In this document: piece by piece, positions 1 to 8,025 of the stretch
Layout: every line of letters starts with the position of its first letter
Numbering within the stretch: the first letter of the stretch is position 1
Assembly: GCF_900176035.1 (NCBI RefSeq)
Contig: NZ_FWWT01000007.1
Span: forward strand, 1-64,000
Direction: 5' to 3'
Source: Desulfonispora thiosulfatigenes DSM 11270
Lineage (GTDB): Bacteria > Bacillota > Peptococcia > Peptococcales > Desulfonisporaceae
Length of the DNA: 64,000 nucleotides
Translations under genes and position numbers: made by a program
Notes under the pieces: generated by a model
What the model saw: the letters and a program-made list of their open reading frames with translations, nothing else
Told to the model about the DNA's origin: nothing
The model's database searches: none

Positions 1-180
1 TAAAAATTCACTATCTGGTAAAAGTTTTGTTGCGTAGCCTACATTATGCATTTTTTGATGCATTTCAATAACTTGTACAATAACTAATTTGGCTCCTAAC
101 TTTTCAGCAAATTCTTTTGCAATACCAAAACTCTTTTGACTAGTTGTAGAACGGTCAATAGGTAATAATATTTTTTTCAT
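1..180 (-). CDS. Universal stress protein (UspA family), C-terminus cut by window edge
   Basis: Only the first 60 codons are present; the rest lies beyond base 1. The visible N-terminus begins MKKILLPID, the first beta strand and ATP-site aspartate of UspA proteins, and continues with a helix and the strand KLVIVQVIE, as expected for this Rossmann-like fold. An AAGGAGG ribosome binding site lies just upstream of the ATG. A second UspA-like gene follows upstream on the same strand (373-795), so the two form a tandem pair. UspA proteins are small cytoplasmic nucleotide-binding proteins linked to stress survival; the ligand of this one cannot be told from the fragment. Confidence 0.85.
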   Translation of the reverse strand, partial: MKKILLPIDRSTTSQKSFGIAKEFAEKLGAKLVIVQVIEMHQKMHNVGYATKLLPDSEFL

Positions 181-372
181 ATAAGTGCCTCCTTACAAAA
201 CTTTGTAATATCTAAATTATTATCCATTATAACTAAAGGTAATGATAAATACTAGCTATTTTTGCAAAAAAATGAATAATCAGTCTAGTAACTTTTATTA
301 TTAAGTTATTTTTAATATCATTTACCATTACCCTTTTTAATATATTTATACTTATTAATAACAAATCACCAT

Positions 373-795
373 TTATCTTAACACTAAAACTGGTACCTTC
401 GCATGATGAACTACCTTATTAGTTACACTTCCTAATAGGAATCTCTTAGGTAAAGACATCCCATGAGTACACATCATGATCATATCACAATTTTCTTTTT
501 CACATCTATCCAAGATTATATTAGCTGGTTTTCCTAATTCTATAATAACGTCTACCTTAATCCCATTATCTGTTAAAAACTCTTTTGGTACATCTATAAA
601 CTCTTGATAAGCTTTATCAAAATCATCATTTGGTACTGCACCTGCTTCCAGAGAAACAGTATAAGAATTAAAATCGTATTCTATTACATGTAATAGCAAA
701 ATTTCTGCTTTAAACTTACTTGCTATATTTTTAACACTTTCCAAGTGTAAAGCGCATAACCCTCCACTATCAATCGGTAATAATATTTTATACAC
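373..795 (-). CDS. Universal stress protein (UspA family)
   Basis: A 140-residue protein of normal UspA length. It opens with MYKILLPID and ends with the nucleotide-binding loop around residues 109-123. There the family pattern G-x2-G-x9-G-S/T reads C-x2-G-x9-G-S, so the first glycine is cysteine; the rest of the loop and the terminal strand VPVLVLR are intact, and ATP binding remains likely. The frame is open five codons further upstream (GTG at 810), but that codon lies in the Shine-Dalgarno sequence GAGGAGG. The GTG at 795, six bases after it, is the better start. It is a tandem neighbour of the partial UspA gene at 1-180, with about 190 bp between them. Confidence 0.88.
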   Translation of the reverse strand: MYKILLPIDSGGLCALHLESVKNIASKFKAEILLLHVIEYDFNSYTVSLEAGAVPNDDFDKAYQEFIDVPKEFLTDNGIKVDVIIELGKPANIILDRCEKENCDMIMMCTHGMSLPKRFLLGSVTNKVVHHAKVPVLVLR

Positions 796-974
796 TTTAA
801 TCCTCCTCACAATTTTGCATAATAATATAGTGTATTAAAACAATTCATAAAAAGGTCTTAAATTCCAATATATTTTTGTTTTTTTATTAAAAATTTTTTA
901 TTGCAAAAATTACCTTAATAAAATACTAGAAAACAGCACAAAATAAGGTCGTGATAACTTGAGGAGGTGTAATA

Positions 975-1151
975 ATGAGTAGAGGTAATAGTAGCATTGA
1001 TTGTAATGTTTGTGATTGTGCCTTTAATCTTGGTTCAAATAATAAGTGTAGCCTTAGTTATATCAAAATCACTAAAAATGGAAACGCCACTTCTATCGAA
1101 GGTACTGACTGTGCAAACTTCAAACTTAAATCAGATAAGGGGGAATTTTAA
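975..1151 (+). CDS. DUF1540 small cysteine-rich protein
   Basis: A 58-residue protein that matches the DUF1540 pattern: a first cysteine group near the N-terminus (C10, C13, C15), one cysteine after a short loop (C25), a hydrophobic strand YIKITKNG, and the closing motif TDCANF (C46). The spacing suggests metal binding, but DUF1540 has no established function that I know; it is common in Clostridia. A GGAGGTG ribosome binding site lies 7 bases before the ATG. The stop codon overlaps the start of the next gene as TAATG, so the two are translationally coupled. It is too short for most gene callers. It is divergent from the UspA genes. Confidence 0.8.
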   Translation: MSRGNSSIDCNVCDCAFNLGSNNKCSLSYIKITKNGNATSIEGTDCANFKLKSDKGEF

Positions 1152-1309
1152 TGTCAGGTAATAAGAGTATAGGGTGTTCTGTACGTGAGTGTAAATTCCA
1201 CGTCGAGTCATCAAATCTTTGTAGCTTAGAGAATATTATGGTTACAAAACACGGTCAAGGTAAAAGCATAGAATGTACAGACTGTGCAAGTTTTAAAGCA
1301 AGAAATTAA
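1151..1309 (+). CDS. DUF1540 small cysteine-rich protein, second copy
   Basis: A 52-residue paralogue of the gene just upstream and coupled to it by a one-base TAATG overlap. It shows the canonical DUF1540 order: IGCSVREC (two cysteines), a cysteine in NLCSLE, a strand ENIMVTKHG, then ECTDCASF. It has five cysteines in 52 residues and a compact, probably metal-binding fold. A strong hairpin terminator follows immediately. The function of the family is unknown. That the two copies form a heteromer or bind one metal site is only a guess from the coupling. Confidence 0.8.
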   Translation: MSGNKSIGCSVRECKFHVESSNLCSLENIMVTKHGQGKSIECTDCASFKARN

Positions 1310-1313
1310 CACA

Positions 1314-1349
1314 AAAGGTGACTGTCTAATATTCTAGACAGCCACCTTT
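1314..1349. terminator. Bidirectional intrinsic terminator
   Basis: Fifteen-base arms with one mismatch (AAAGGTG-x-CTGTCTA and its complement) and a 6-base loop, flanked by T-rich sequence on both strands. It lies between the converging DUF1540 pair (+) and the symporter gene (-), and can serve both. Confidence 0.8.
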
Positions 1350-1351
1350 CT

Positions 1352-2572
1352 TTATACATTTAAAGGTTCTTTATTATAGTTAATTTCATTTTCTGTAGCA
1401 CCTACTAAAACAGCTGCAGAAATATCACCTGTGATATTTAAAGTTGTACGTGCCATGTCTAATATACGGTCTATACCCGCTATCAGAGCTATTCCATCAA
1501 GTGGTAATCCCACAGATGTTAATACCATCGTAAGCATCACTACTCCCGCTCCTGGAACTCCTGCAGTGCCTATAGATGCTAAAGTGCCTGTTAATACAAT
1601 TGTAAATTGTTGAGTCAAAGATAAATCCACGCCATATACTTGTGCGATAAATAAAGCACATACGCCAAGATATAAACAAGTACCATCCATGTTTATCGTA
1701 GCCCCTAAAGGTAATACAAAACTTGATACCTCATTAGAAACGCCTAAATTTTCTTCCGCACATTGCATTGAAGCAGGTAAGGTACCTGAGCTACTACACG
1801 TTGAAAAGCCAACCAATTGGGCAGGTAAAATAGCTTTAAAAAATGCAAGTGGACTTATTTTAGCTGATACCTTTACTACCATTGAATAAACAAAAATAGC
1901 ATGAATAATCGAGCCCAAGTATACAGTAAGGATAACCCAAAATAATGGTTTTAAGACATCATAACCATATTGAGCCACAATAGGTGCTATAAGGCCAAAT
2001 ACACCATAAGGAGCTAAAGACATTACAAAATCAGTAATTTTAAACATCACTTCGGAAAAACCATCAAAAAAACTTTTAACAACCTTACCCTTTTCACCAA
2101 TAACTGTTAAACTAATCCCTACGCATAAGGCAAAGAAAATAATTTGAAGCATATTTCCTTCTACAAGAGACTTTAAAGGGTTTTCCGGTATAATATTTAA
2201 AAAGACATCAATAATAGGAACTATTTCTTGACTTTCAAACTTAGCATCAACAGCTAACTTTAGACCAGTACCAGGCTCTATAATATTAGCTAAAGTCAAA
2301 CCAATAACTATAGCAACTGCCGTTGTAGCCATATAATAAATAAACGTTTTTCCACCCATTCTGCCTAACTTTTTGATATCACCTACACTAGACGCTCCCA
2401 TCACTAAAGTAGCAAATACAAGTGGCGCAATAATCATTTTTATTAAACGCAAAAACAATAATCCCAGAGGTGCAATAAAAGTACTAGTTATATTTTCCGG
2501 TATAGCCAATCCAACTAAAACACCCAGAAATAATCCAATGAAAATTTTAGTAGAAATATTTAACTTTTTCAT
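1352..2572 (-). CDS. Dicarboxylate/amino acid:cation symporter (DAACS family, GltP/DctA type)
   Basis: A 406-residue polytopic membrane protein with the signatures of the glutamate transporter (SLC1/DAACS) fold. These are the serine-rich re-entrant loop FSTCSSSGTLP, the cation-binding motif ATINMDGT, and the C-terminal substrate helix DRILDMARTTLNITGD. In that helix the aspartates, arginine and asparagine that bind acidic substrates and sodium in GltPh homologues are all kept. Import of glutamate, aspartate or a C4-dicarboxylate by Na+ or H+ symport is therefore expected; the exact substrate is open. An AAAGGAG site lies 8 bases before the ATG. It is transcribed alone, ending at the bidirectional terminator. 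Confidence 0.92.
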   Translation of the reverse strand: MKKLNISTKIFIGLFLGVLVGLAIPENITSTFIAPLGLLFLRLIKMIIAPLVFATLVMGASSVGDIKKLGRMGGKTFIYYMATTAVAIVIGLTLANIIEPGTGLKLAVDAKFESQEIVPIIDVFLNIIPENPLKSLVEGNMLQIIFFALCVGISLTVIGEKGKVVKSFFDGFSEVMFKITDFVMSLAPYGVFGLIAPIVAQYGYDVLKPLFWVILTVYLGSIIHAIFVYSMVVKVSAKISPLAFFKAILPAQLVGFSTCSSSGTLPASMQCAEENLGVSNEVSSFVLPLGATINMDGTCLYLGVCALFIAQVYGVDLSLTQQFTIVLTGTLASIGTAGVPGAGVVMLTMVLTSVGLPLDGIALIAGIDRILDMARTTLNITGDISAAVLVGATENEINYNKEPLNV

Positions 2573-2704
2573 TAGGTCACTCCTTTCAAGAAAATTTAAT
2601 CAATTAAAAAGCTTAACCTTATCATTTTAAATCATTTGTCAGTTTTTGTCGAATACCTTTATAAGACGTTATTTTACTCTTATTTACAGTTTTGTTTCTA
2701 TATA

Positions 2705-2734
2705 AAAAGGCTTACTCAACCGAGTAAACCTTTT
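2705..2734 (-). terminator. Terminator overlapping the stop codon of the MazG-like gene
   Basis: Thirteen-base arms (AAAAGGxTTACTC) with a 4-base loop, then TTTTTATA on the minus strand. The upstream arm contains the last codons of the MazG-like gene, so gene end and terminator share sequence. It closes the long minus-strand run that starts at glcD. Confidence 0.8.
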
Positions 2735-3038
2735 CTAATACTAATCCTTCTTTAAAACTGCCTCTAGTTAATACCTTTGTTTGTCTTATCTTTTCTATAT
2801 CATCCATATTTAACTTATGTACTTGATTTGCTAAAGCATAAATAACCTCTAATATATCGGCTAATTCCTCAGGGTCAAAAGATTCAAGATATTCATTTAC
2901 TTCTTCTTTAAGTTTGTCCACTAACATTTTACGGAAAAAATCATCATCAATTATTTTTGATATTTCTACCTTTTTACCGTCATTTTCAATTATTTGAGGA
3001 ATTTTATCTCGGACTAGCTTTTTATATTCAATGATCAT
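2712..3038 (-). CDS. MazG-like nucleotide pyrophosphohydrolase (phosphoribosyl-ATP pyrophosphohydrolase-like)
   Basis: A 108-residue all-alpha protein of the MazG/HisE-like superfamily. It begins MIIEYKKLVRDKIPQI, typical of the short phosphoribosyl-ATP-pyrophosphohydrolase-like subgroup. It carries the metal-binding motif EExxE (E45, E46, E49) followed by ExxD (E58, D61). It probably hydrolyses a nucleoside triphosphate to the monophosphate and pyrophosphate as a house-cleaning enzyme; no other his genes are nearby, so a histidine role is unlikely. The longer frame (start at 3077) begins inside a hairpin, whereas GGGGAGG sits well spaced before the ATG at 3038. Last gene of the minus-strand run that includes the restriction-like pair. 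Confidence 0.8.
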   Translation of the reverse strand: MIIEYKKLVRDKIPQIIENDGKKVEISKIIDDDFFRKMLVDKLKEEVNEYLESFDPEELADILEVIYALANQVHKLNMDDIEKIRQTKVLTRGSFKEGLVLEKVYSVE

Positions 3039-3075
3039 TTTCCTACCTCCCCTGTGAATTAGCTTTGATTTAAAC

Positions 3076-3110
3076 AACTAGATTATTAAATATAATTTAA
3101 TAATCTAGTT
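3076..3110 (-). terminator. Perfect 15-bp inverted repeat, possible terminator
   Basis: Arms AACTAGATTATTAAA and complement around a 5-base loop, just downstream of the starch-binding-module gene. The tail on the minus strand is only weakly T-rich (GTTTAAATC), so it may be a weak terminator or a 3'-end stabiliser ahead of the MazG-like gene. Confidence 0.5.
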
Positions 3111-3116
3111 GAGTTT

Positions 3117-3422
3117 CTACTGCAAATCCAGACTATAATTTGCTCCATTATTATTGTCCCAATTATCAGCACTATCCCTAAAACATAGATTTAATTTGCT
3201 TCCATTTGGAACAGTTATATCAGAATAAAATCTGTTATTTTTTCTTTTCATTTTATAATCTTTTACATTTTCCCAACTATCTGAATAATTTGTAACTCCA
3301 CAATGAACATAAATTTCATCAGCTCCTGATTGAACTAGTTCACCTTCATAAGTTAATTTCACAACTTTATTTGCCTTAACTTCCCTCGGGGTTACAAATA
3401 TACCACTATGAAAAAGATCCAT
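3117..3422 (-). CDS. Stand-alone carbohydrate-binding module (CBM25/CBM53-like starch-binding fold)
   Basis: A 101-residue protein consisting of a single beta-sandwich domain. The sequence runs VKLTYEGELVQSGADEIYVHCG, then a tryptophan (SWENV), and closes with LNLCFRDSADNWDNNNG (W88). This is the characteristic order of starch-binding modules of the CBM25/53 type found in starch synthases and amylases. No catalytic domain or signal peptide is attached, so it would act in the cytoplasm, perhaps as a glycogen-binding or partner protein. A GGAGG site lies 8 bases upstream of the ATG. It sits between the DUF2357 nuclease-like gene and a MazG-like gene, neither of which explains it. Confidence 0.72.
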   Translation of the reverse strand: MDLFHSGIFVTPREVKANKVVKLTYEGELVQSGADEIYVHCGVTNYSDSWENVKDYKMKRKNNRFYSDITVPNGSKLNLCFRDSADNWDNNNGANYSLDLQ

Positions 3423-3504
3423 TTAAAATAACCTCCTTTTCTGATACTTATTTATTATGCCCAAAATGGAGATTAAAATTAGTTGTTTTCTTTGTTAGGG
3501 TTAA

Positions 3505-5904
3505 TCAAGTTCTAATAATATCTCTAATTATTTTTCCTGGTGTCCTTGAAAATTCTTGTAGTGAAATTTTTTTAATTTGATCCTTTTTATAGATAAGTAC
3601 TATTTCTTTATCGTCTAGGTGAACTATTTTATCATCTATTTTAAAACTAGCAATATTTGAATTATCCTTTTCTAATGAAACTTGCACCTTTTGTGACCAA
3701 CGCTTTAATTCCATCCATAATCTGAATTCCAGCTCATCTTTTATGCAAAGTTCTTCAGAAAATTCACAATTCTTAAGTAAGTAATAGGTTGTATACATAA
3801 TTGTTCTAAGACTATTTCCTTTAATCAAAATAGGATTATGTAAAACTTCCCACTTTTCAACTTCAAACTTAACATATAAATTATCTGCTTTTTTTATTTG
3901 CTGGGGCAATTCTTTAATTTCTTTGCGCGGTAAAACTATTATATTTTTAATTTTACCATAATATTTAATACCTGCGCTGTCTTTAAACAAGTTTTTTGAT
4001 TGATAAATAGCGATATATTCTAAGTTGTTTTTATACATATTAATATTTTTTAACCTTGTATGATAAAAATTATTATTAAGATTAATTGTTAATTGTTCTC
4101 CATTACTCAAAGTTCCTAGCAATACATTTCTTTGTTTATAATATTCAGGTTTAAGATATTCAGTTGTACCTATTTGTTCAATACTTCGTTCAAAAGATGA
4201 ATAGGATGATTCCTTAATAAGTTCATCTAAAAATTCTTCCATTAAATTTGTTGCAGTAGGTAAAAAGGGAAAACCACCTATATTTACCGACTTAATACTT
4301 TTATAAAATTTATGTTCTTTATATTCAGTTTCATTTTTATATGGAAATAGAACATATGCACCAAAAATATCCCTCTTAATCTGATTTTCAGTATTTTTAC
4401 TAGTATGAATAATTGCATCTCGATATCTATGCATAGCATTAATATCTTCTTCCATAGGACCAGTAGCTCCATTTAATTTTTTCTCCCCTGAGATAGAATA
4501 TTTAAAATCAACCTTATACTTTGCATCAAATATGTAATTATATTTAACATCACTATTTGCTTTTTTTAGAGAAAAAACATTATCAGGTTTCTGTCCTACA
4601 GTTACTGATTCCATCCCCAGATTATAAGAAACAGTAAAGACTTCTCCGTTTTGGGGATTTAAATATTTAGCAGAAGTATTCTTTCCTTTTTTTAAGGTTA
4701 CAAAAACACCATTATTATTTATTTTTATTAAGTCAGTTTGTAAAAGCTGATATTTTTTCTTTAAGATGCTATTTATTTTTATAAAGCACCAATATTCATA
4801 TAACACAGATAAATCTTTGATAGATAAATTAAACATATCACCTTGTAGTCTCAGACCTTTTTTAAGCATTAAATAATATTTATAAATATCTTTATATCCT
4901 GGTGCCATCTTGATAACTAAGGATGATGAATCTTTTGGAGCAAACTTGCTTACTTTTTTCCAAGTATCATTATACATAATTCGATTTAGGCTTTTAATAA
5001 TATTATCAATACTCTTTACAATTAATTCATCCTGTTCTCTGTTTAAACTTAAATATTTTATTCTAAATTCTTTCAATCTACCCGCAATCTCTAATACCAT
5101 ATATTTTGTAAATTGGTTTTCATACGTATCTACAGTATTTTCTTTTCTTATTTCTAAAGCTTTAATTGCCACATAATGGCCACCTTTTCTCATTACATTT
5201 TGCGGATTTTTCTCTAGCCATCTAGTTGTTTTAGAACTATATTTCTTCGTTTTATGAAAAGGAAGTACTTGCTCATTTTTAATTAATTTATGGTGAGGAT
5301 TACTATTAATAATTTTTAACGCTTGCATAAAATTATTAATAATCAACTGTAAAATGCTATAAAATTCAGTTAGACTACTTGAATTTTTTTCTATTAAGCT
5401 TGTTTGTAGATATGTTCTTTTTAAAAAATCAAAAGATAAATTATAGATTTCTTCATTTACATCATGCAAGATTTGCTGGTAATCATCTTTATAATCTATT
5501 TTAGTAGGAAAAACTTCTAGTAATAATACTAAATTTCGTTTTTTATTTAGCATTATAACTAGTTCAGTCAATCCTATATCACCTTGAAAATTAATAATGC
5601 CTGAAAGCACTCTTTTGCTTTTTGAAGTAAAATTTATTTGATTACGTAACAATATATTTTCATGGTAGAATTCAATTTCATCCTCAATAAATTTCTTTTC
5701 AATTATTAACTCATAATTCGTATATTCAAAAAGAATAGGTCCTTCACTTATTTTAAAATTTTCCATAAACTCATCTTGACAAAAAACTTGAAATTTATTT
5801 TCAGTATTTCCATAATCTTTATATTTACCTGTCAACGTTAAATATAAAGATTCAGTTTCTATGCTTACTAAAATATGATTACCAGAATGTAGTGAATCCA
5901 TCAC
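3505..5904 (-). CDS. DUF2357 / McrC-like restriction nuclease subunit with PD-(D/E)XK motif
   Basis: A 799-residue protein with an N-terminal beta-rich part, a central helical DUF2357-type region with the sequence SSKTTRWLEKNPQ, and a nuclease core. A PD-(D/E)XK-like active site is visible as P440-D441 followed by D460-A-K462 in YIFDAKYK. It overlaps the upstream McrB-like ATPase by 26 bases, as expected for partners. In McrBC the motor subunit drives a McrC nuclease to cut modified DNA; by analogy this is the cleaving subunit of a type IV-like restriction system. The recognised modification is unknown. The start is GTG at 5904 or ATG at 5901, both behind the same AGGAGG. The lysine-rich C-terminal third (beyond about residue 560) has no family I recognise. 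Confidence 0.75.
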   Translation of the reverse strand: MMDSLHSGNHILVSIETESLYLTLTGKYKDYGNTENKFQVFCQDEFMENFKISEGPILFEYTNYELIIEKKFIEDEIEFYHENILLRNQINFTSKSKRVLSGIINFQGDIGLTELVIMLNKKRNLVLLLEVFPTKIDYKDDYQQILHDVNEEIYNLSFDFLKRTYLQTSLIEKNSSSLTEFYSILQLIINNFMQALKIINSNPHHKLIKNEQVLPFHKTKKYSSKTTRWLEKNPQNVMRKGGHYVAIKALEIRKENTVDTYENQFTKYMVLEIAGRLKEFRIKYLSLNREQDELIVKSIDNIIKSLNRIMYNDTWKKVSKFAPKDSSSLVIKMAPGYKDIYKYYLMLKKGLRLQGDMFNLSIKDLSVLYEYWCFIKINSILKKKYQLLQTDLIKINNNGVFVTLKKGKNTSAKYLNPQNGEVFTVSYNLGMESVTVGQKPDNVFSLKKANSDVKYNYIFDAKYKVDFKYSISGEKKLNGATGPMEEDINAMHRYRDAIIHTSKNTENQIKRDIFGAYVLFPYKNETEYKEHKFYKSIKSVNIGGFPFLPTATNLMEEFLDELIKESSYSSFERSIEQIGTTEYLKPEYYKQRNVLLGTLSNGEQLTINLNNNFYHTRLKNINMYKNNLEYIAIYQSKNLFKDSAGIKYYGKIKNIIVLPRKEIKELPQQIKKADNLYVKFEVEKWEVLHNPILIKGNSLRTIMYTTYYLLKNCEFSEELCIKDELEFRLWMELKRWSQKVQVSLEKDNSNIASFKIDDKIVHLDDKEIVLIYKKDQIKKISLQEFSRTPGKIIRDIIRT

Positions 5905-7510
5905 TTTCTAACCTCCTAGTCATATCACATATCTTGTAAGCAGATTTTTTAAATAATACTACTTCAGTGTTTTTTGCTAAATAAGCGTACATTTTGTCAG
6001 CTATTTCGTTAGAATATAGGTCATATTCTAAGGTTTGATCTGTAACATAAGAAAAAAGATTAACTAGAATCTTTTTTATCTCGATATCATTACCTTGGAT
6101 TTTAGGAAGAATCTTTTGTAAAATACTAAAATCAAGAGCTTTGTTAAATTTAAAGATATTTTCTTTAACAGAGTAAATAACATAAAAAACTATTTCATCT
6201 CTAACCCTATATCCAAACTGCATATTTCTTTCAGCTAAGATTTTGTTTAAATTAATTAAATGATCAATCGCCTTTTCAGCTATGTTTCTTTCATCTAGAC
6301 AATCTTTTAATATTAAATACTCAGACTTTAAACTCTTGTTTGTAATTATTATTTCTTCCTTTTCTTCATCTTCTGCTACATCGTCAAAATTAAATTCTAA
6401 ATCTACACATGAAAACTCAATAGTATTAGCACGATCTAGAACCTTTTTACTGAAAGAATATGTGGTTTCGTCCATATTAACTGTGCCTATTATGTATAAA
6501 TTTTCTGGTAGATATAATTCTTTATATTTATCTTTTGCTTCGCTATCTTCGCCAAACACGTCTTCTGATAAAAGCTGGTTAGTTACTATGGTATCTTTTT
6601 GTTCCCTGGTCTCCATAACTGATAACATATCACTAAAGTAATATTCCACTCTGGCCAAATTCATTTCATCTAAACATAAAAAATAAGGATAATTAAGATT
6701 TTCAGTAGCTTCTTTGATAACTTTAATTACCGGTCCAGGATTATACTTTCCATCGATATTTTTATAGCCTAACAAATCAGAGGGATCAGACCAATCGGGT
6801 CTAACAGGGATTAAACTAAATCTCCTATTACTTGTATTTGCCCCAATTGCTTCAGCAAAAAGCTTAACTAATTTACTTTTTCCAGTTCCTGATAAACCTG
6901 CTAATAAAACAAACGGTTTTGTCTTTAAGGATAAATAAAAATTAGCAATATCCTCATAAGTATAAAAATAACCTTTTCCTTTGATATAAGCATGGATATT
7001 ACTAATTATTGCTTCAGTTTCATCCTGTGTTTCATCTACTTCTGCCTCAACATCTATATTTTCCTTTTCTAACATTTCAAAATACCTCTTTAATTTATCC
7101 TGTAAGATATCTTTTATTTTTTGTAAATCTTCTTGATTATTTATTTCTTGCCATAACTTGCTAGGAAATTGTACAAATTCGCTTTCTCCAGTTATTGTTT
7201 TTTCTATATATCCTTTGCTAGATATAACACTATAGGCATTATCATTAATCATACTTTTTAATTTGTTAATGTCTAAACTTTGATTATTTTTACTTAAAAC
7301 TGAACTTTTATCCTCTAAAATAAATCCATTCTCTTTTCTTTCCAGAAAAAAATTTTGTATCCACTTTAAGACATCGCTGTAGTTTGCTCTGCCATGTTCA
7401 TCAAGGTTATACAACATCCCAAGTAGTAACAAAAGTTTATATGACTTCTGATACTTATTTCTTTCTAATACACCAATTGGTCCGATATATTCTAAAAATT
7501 CTTTTTTCAT
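5879..7510 (-). CDS. McrB-like AAA+ ATPase/GTPase, restriction motor subunit
   Basis: A 543-residue protein. The AAA+ module starts near residue 200 with Walker A GLSGTGKSK. Walker B is FLCLDEMNLAR (about 277-287), and the sensor segment is GTVNMDETTYSFSKKVLDRA (about 340-360), which is the hallmark wording of the McrB family. Residues 1-120 look like a small helical or winged-helix domain (YKLLLLLGMLYN), and 125-175 are charged and probably coiled coil; the N-terminal part may read DNA. It is translationally coupled to the GNAT gene before it (ATGA overlap) and to the DUF2357 nuclease after it. Expected role: nucleotide-driven translocation or remodelling in an McrBC-like defence complex. 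Confidence 0.82.
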   Translation of the reverse strand: MKKEFLEYIGPIGVLERNKYQKSYKLLLLLGMLYNLDEHGRANYSDVLKWIQNFFLERKENGFILEDKSSVLSKNNQSLDINKLKSMINDNAYSVISSKGYIEKTITGESEFVQFPSKLWQEINNQEDLQKIKDILQDKLKRYFEMLEKENIDVEAEVDETQDETEAIISNIHAYIKGKGYFYTYEDIANFYLSLKTKPFVLLAGLSGTGKSKLVKLFAEAIGANTSNRRFSLIPVRPDWSDPSDLLGYKNIDGKYNPGPVIKVIKEATENLNYPYFLCLDEMNLARVEYYFSDMLSVMETREQKDTIVTNQLLSEDVFGEDSEAKDKYKELYLPENLYIIGTVNMDETTYSFSKKVLDRANTIEFSCVDLEFNFDDVAEDEEKEEIIITNKSLKSEYLILKDCLDERNIAEKAIDHLINLNKILAERNMQFGYRVRDEIVFYVIYSVKENIFKFNKALDFSILQKILPKIQGNDIEIKKILVNLFSYVTDQTLEYDLYSNEIADKMYAYLAKNTEVVLFKKSAYKICDMTRRLESDGFTTFW

Positions 7511-8016
7511 TTCAGCCCATGCACCTGTTCATATAAAGTATCCCTAACATCTACAAATTCATCTTTTACTAAGTTATTTGGATAGGACATTATCATTAAA
7601 GGTACTGGTTTTTTACTTTCATCATAGGCAGGTTGGACATAGTCATAACTATTTAATTTAAATCCTAATCTTTGATAAAAGTTAATTCTTCTCTTTGCTA
7701 TTTCTGTGTCGGGAGGTTCTACTTCGAGAACAATTTTAGTTGGATATTCTTTTATTAGCCCTTGGTACATTTTTTCACCATGACCCTTACCCCTTACTTT
7801 CTGATGGGTAGCAGCATGTTCTACATATAAAAAATCGCCTAATTCCCAAACTGTACAAAATCCAATAGTTTCGTTTTTTGCTTTATATGGTAATATCTTA
7901 TATTTCGGATTATCTAATAACCTTTTTTGTGCTTGTAAATTTCTTTTTTCATCTTCAGGAAATGAGTCATTGTATATTTCCCAGAATACTTCCCAGGTTT
8001 CTTGTAAAGAATCCAT
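7507..8016 (-). CDS. GNAT family N-acetyltransferase
   Basis: A 169-residue protein with the GNAT acetyl-CoA pyrophosphate loop KVRGKGHGEKM (R/Q-x-x-G-x-G pattern) at about residues 92-102. It is preceded by the strand DFLYVEHAAT and followed by the C-terminal motif RRINFYQRLGFK. All core elements are present; the substrate cannot be inferred. A GAGGTAAGG site lies before the ATG. The gene follows threonine aldolase with a 9-base gap and overlaps the McrB-like gene by four bases (ATGA), so the acetyltransferase and restriction pair are probably co-translated. Whether it belongs to the defence module or only shares the operon is unclear. Confidence 0.85.
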   Translation of the reverse strand: MDSLQETWEVFWEIYNDSFPEDEKRNLQAQKRLLDNPKYKILPYKAKNETIGFCTVWELGDFLYVEHAATHQKVRGKGHGEKMYQGLIKEYPTKIVLEVEPPDTEIAKRRINFYQRLGFKLNSYDYVQPAYDESKKPVPLMIMSYPNNLVKDEFVDVRDTLYEQVHGLK

Positions 8017-8025
8017 AACCTTACC

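Noticed and set aside
231-337. Imperfect inverted repeats AAAGGTAATGATAAAT and AAAGGGTAATGGTAAAT 70 bases apart, like ends of a small mobile element
   Set aside because: The arms mismatch, no target duplication is visible, and the interior is simple AT-rich sequence.
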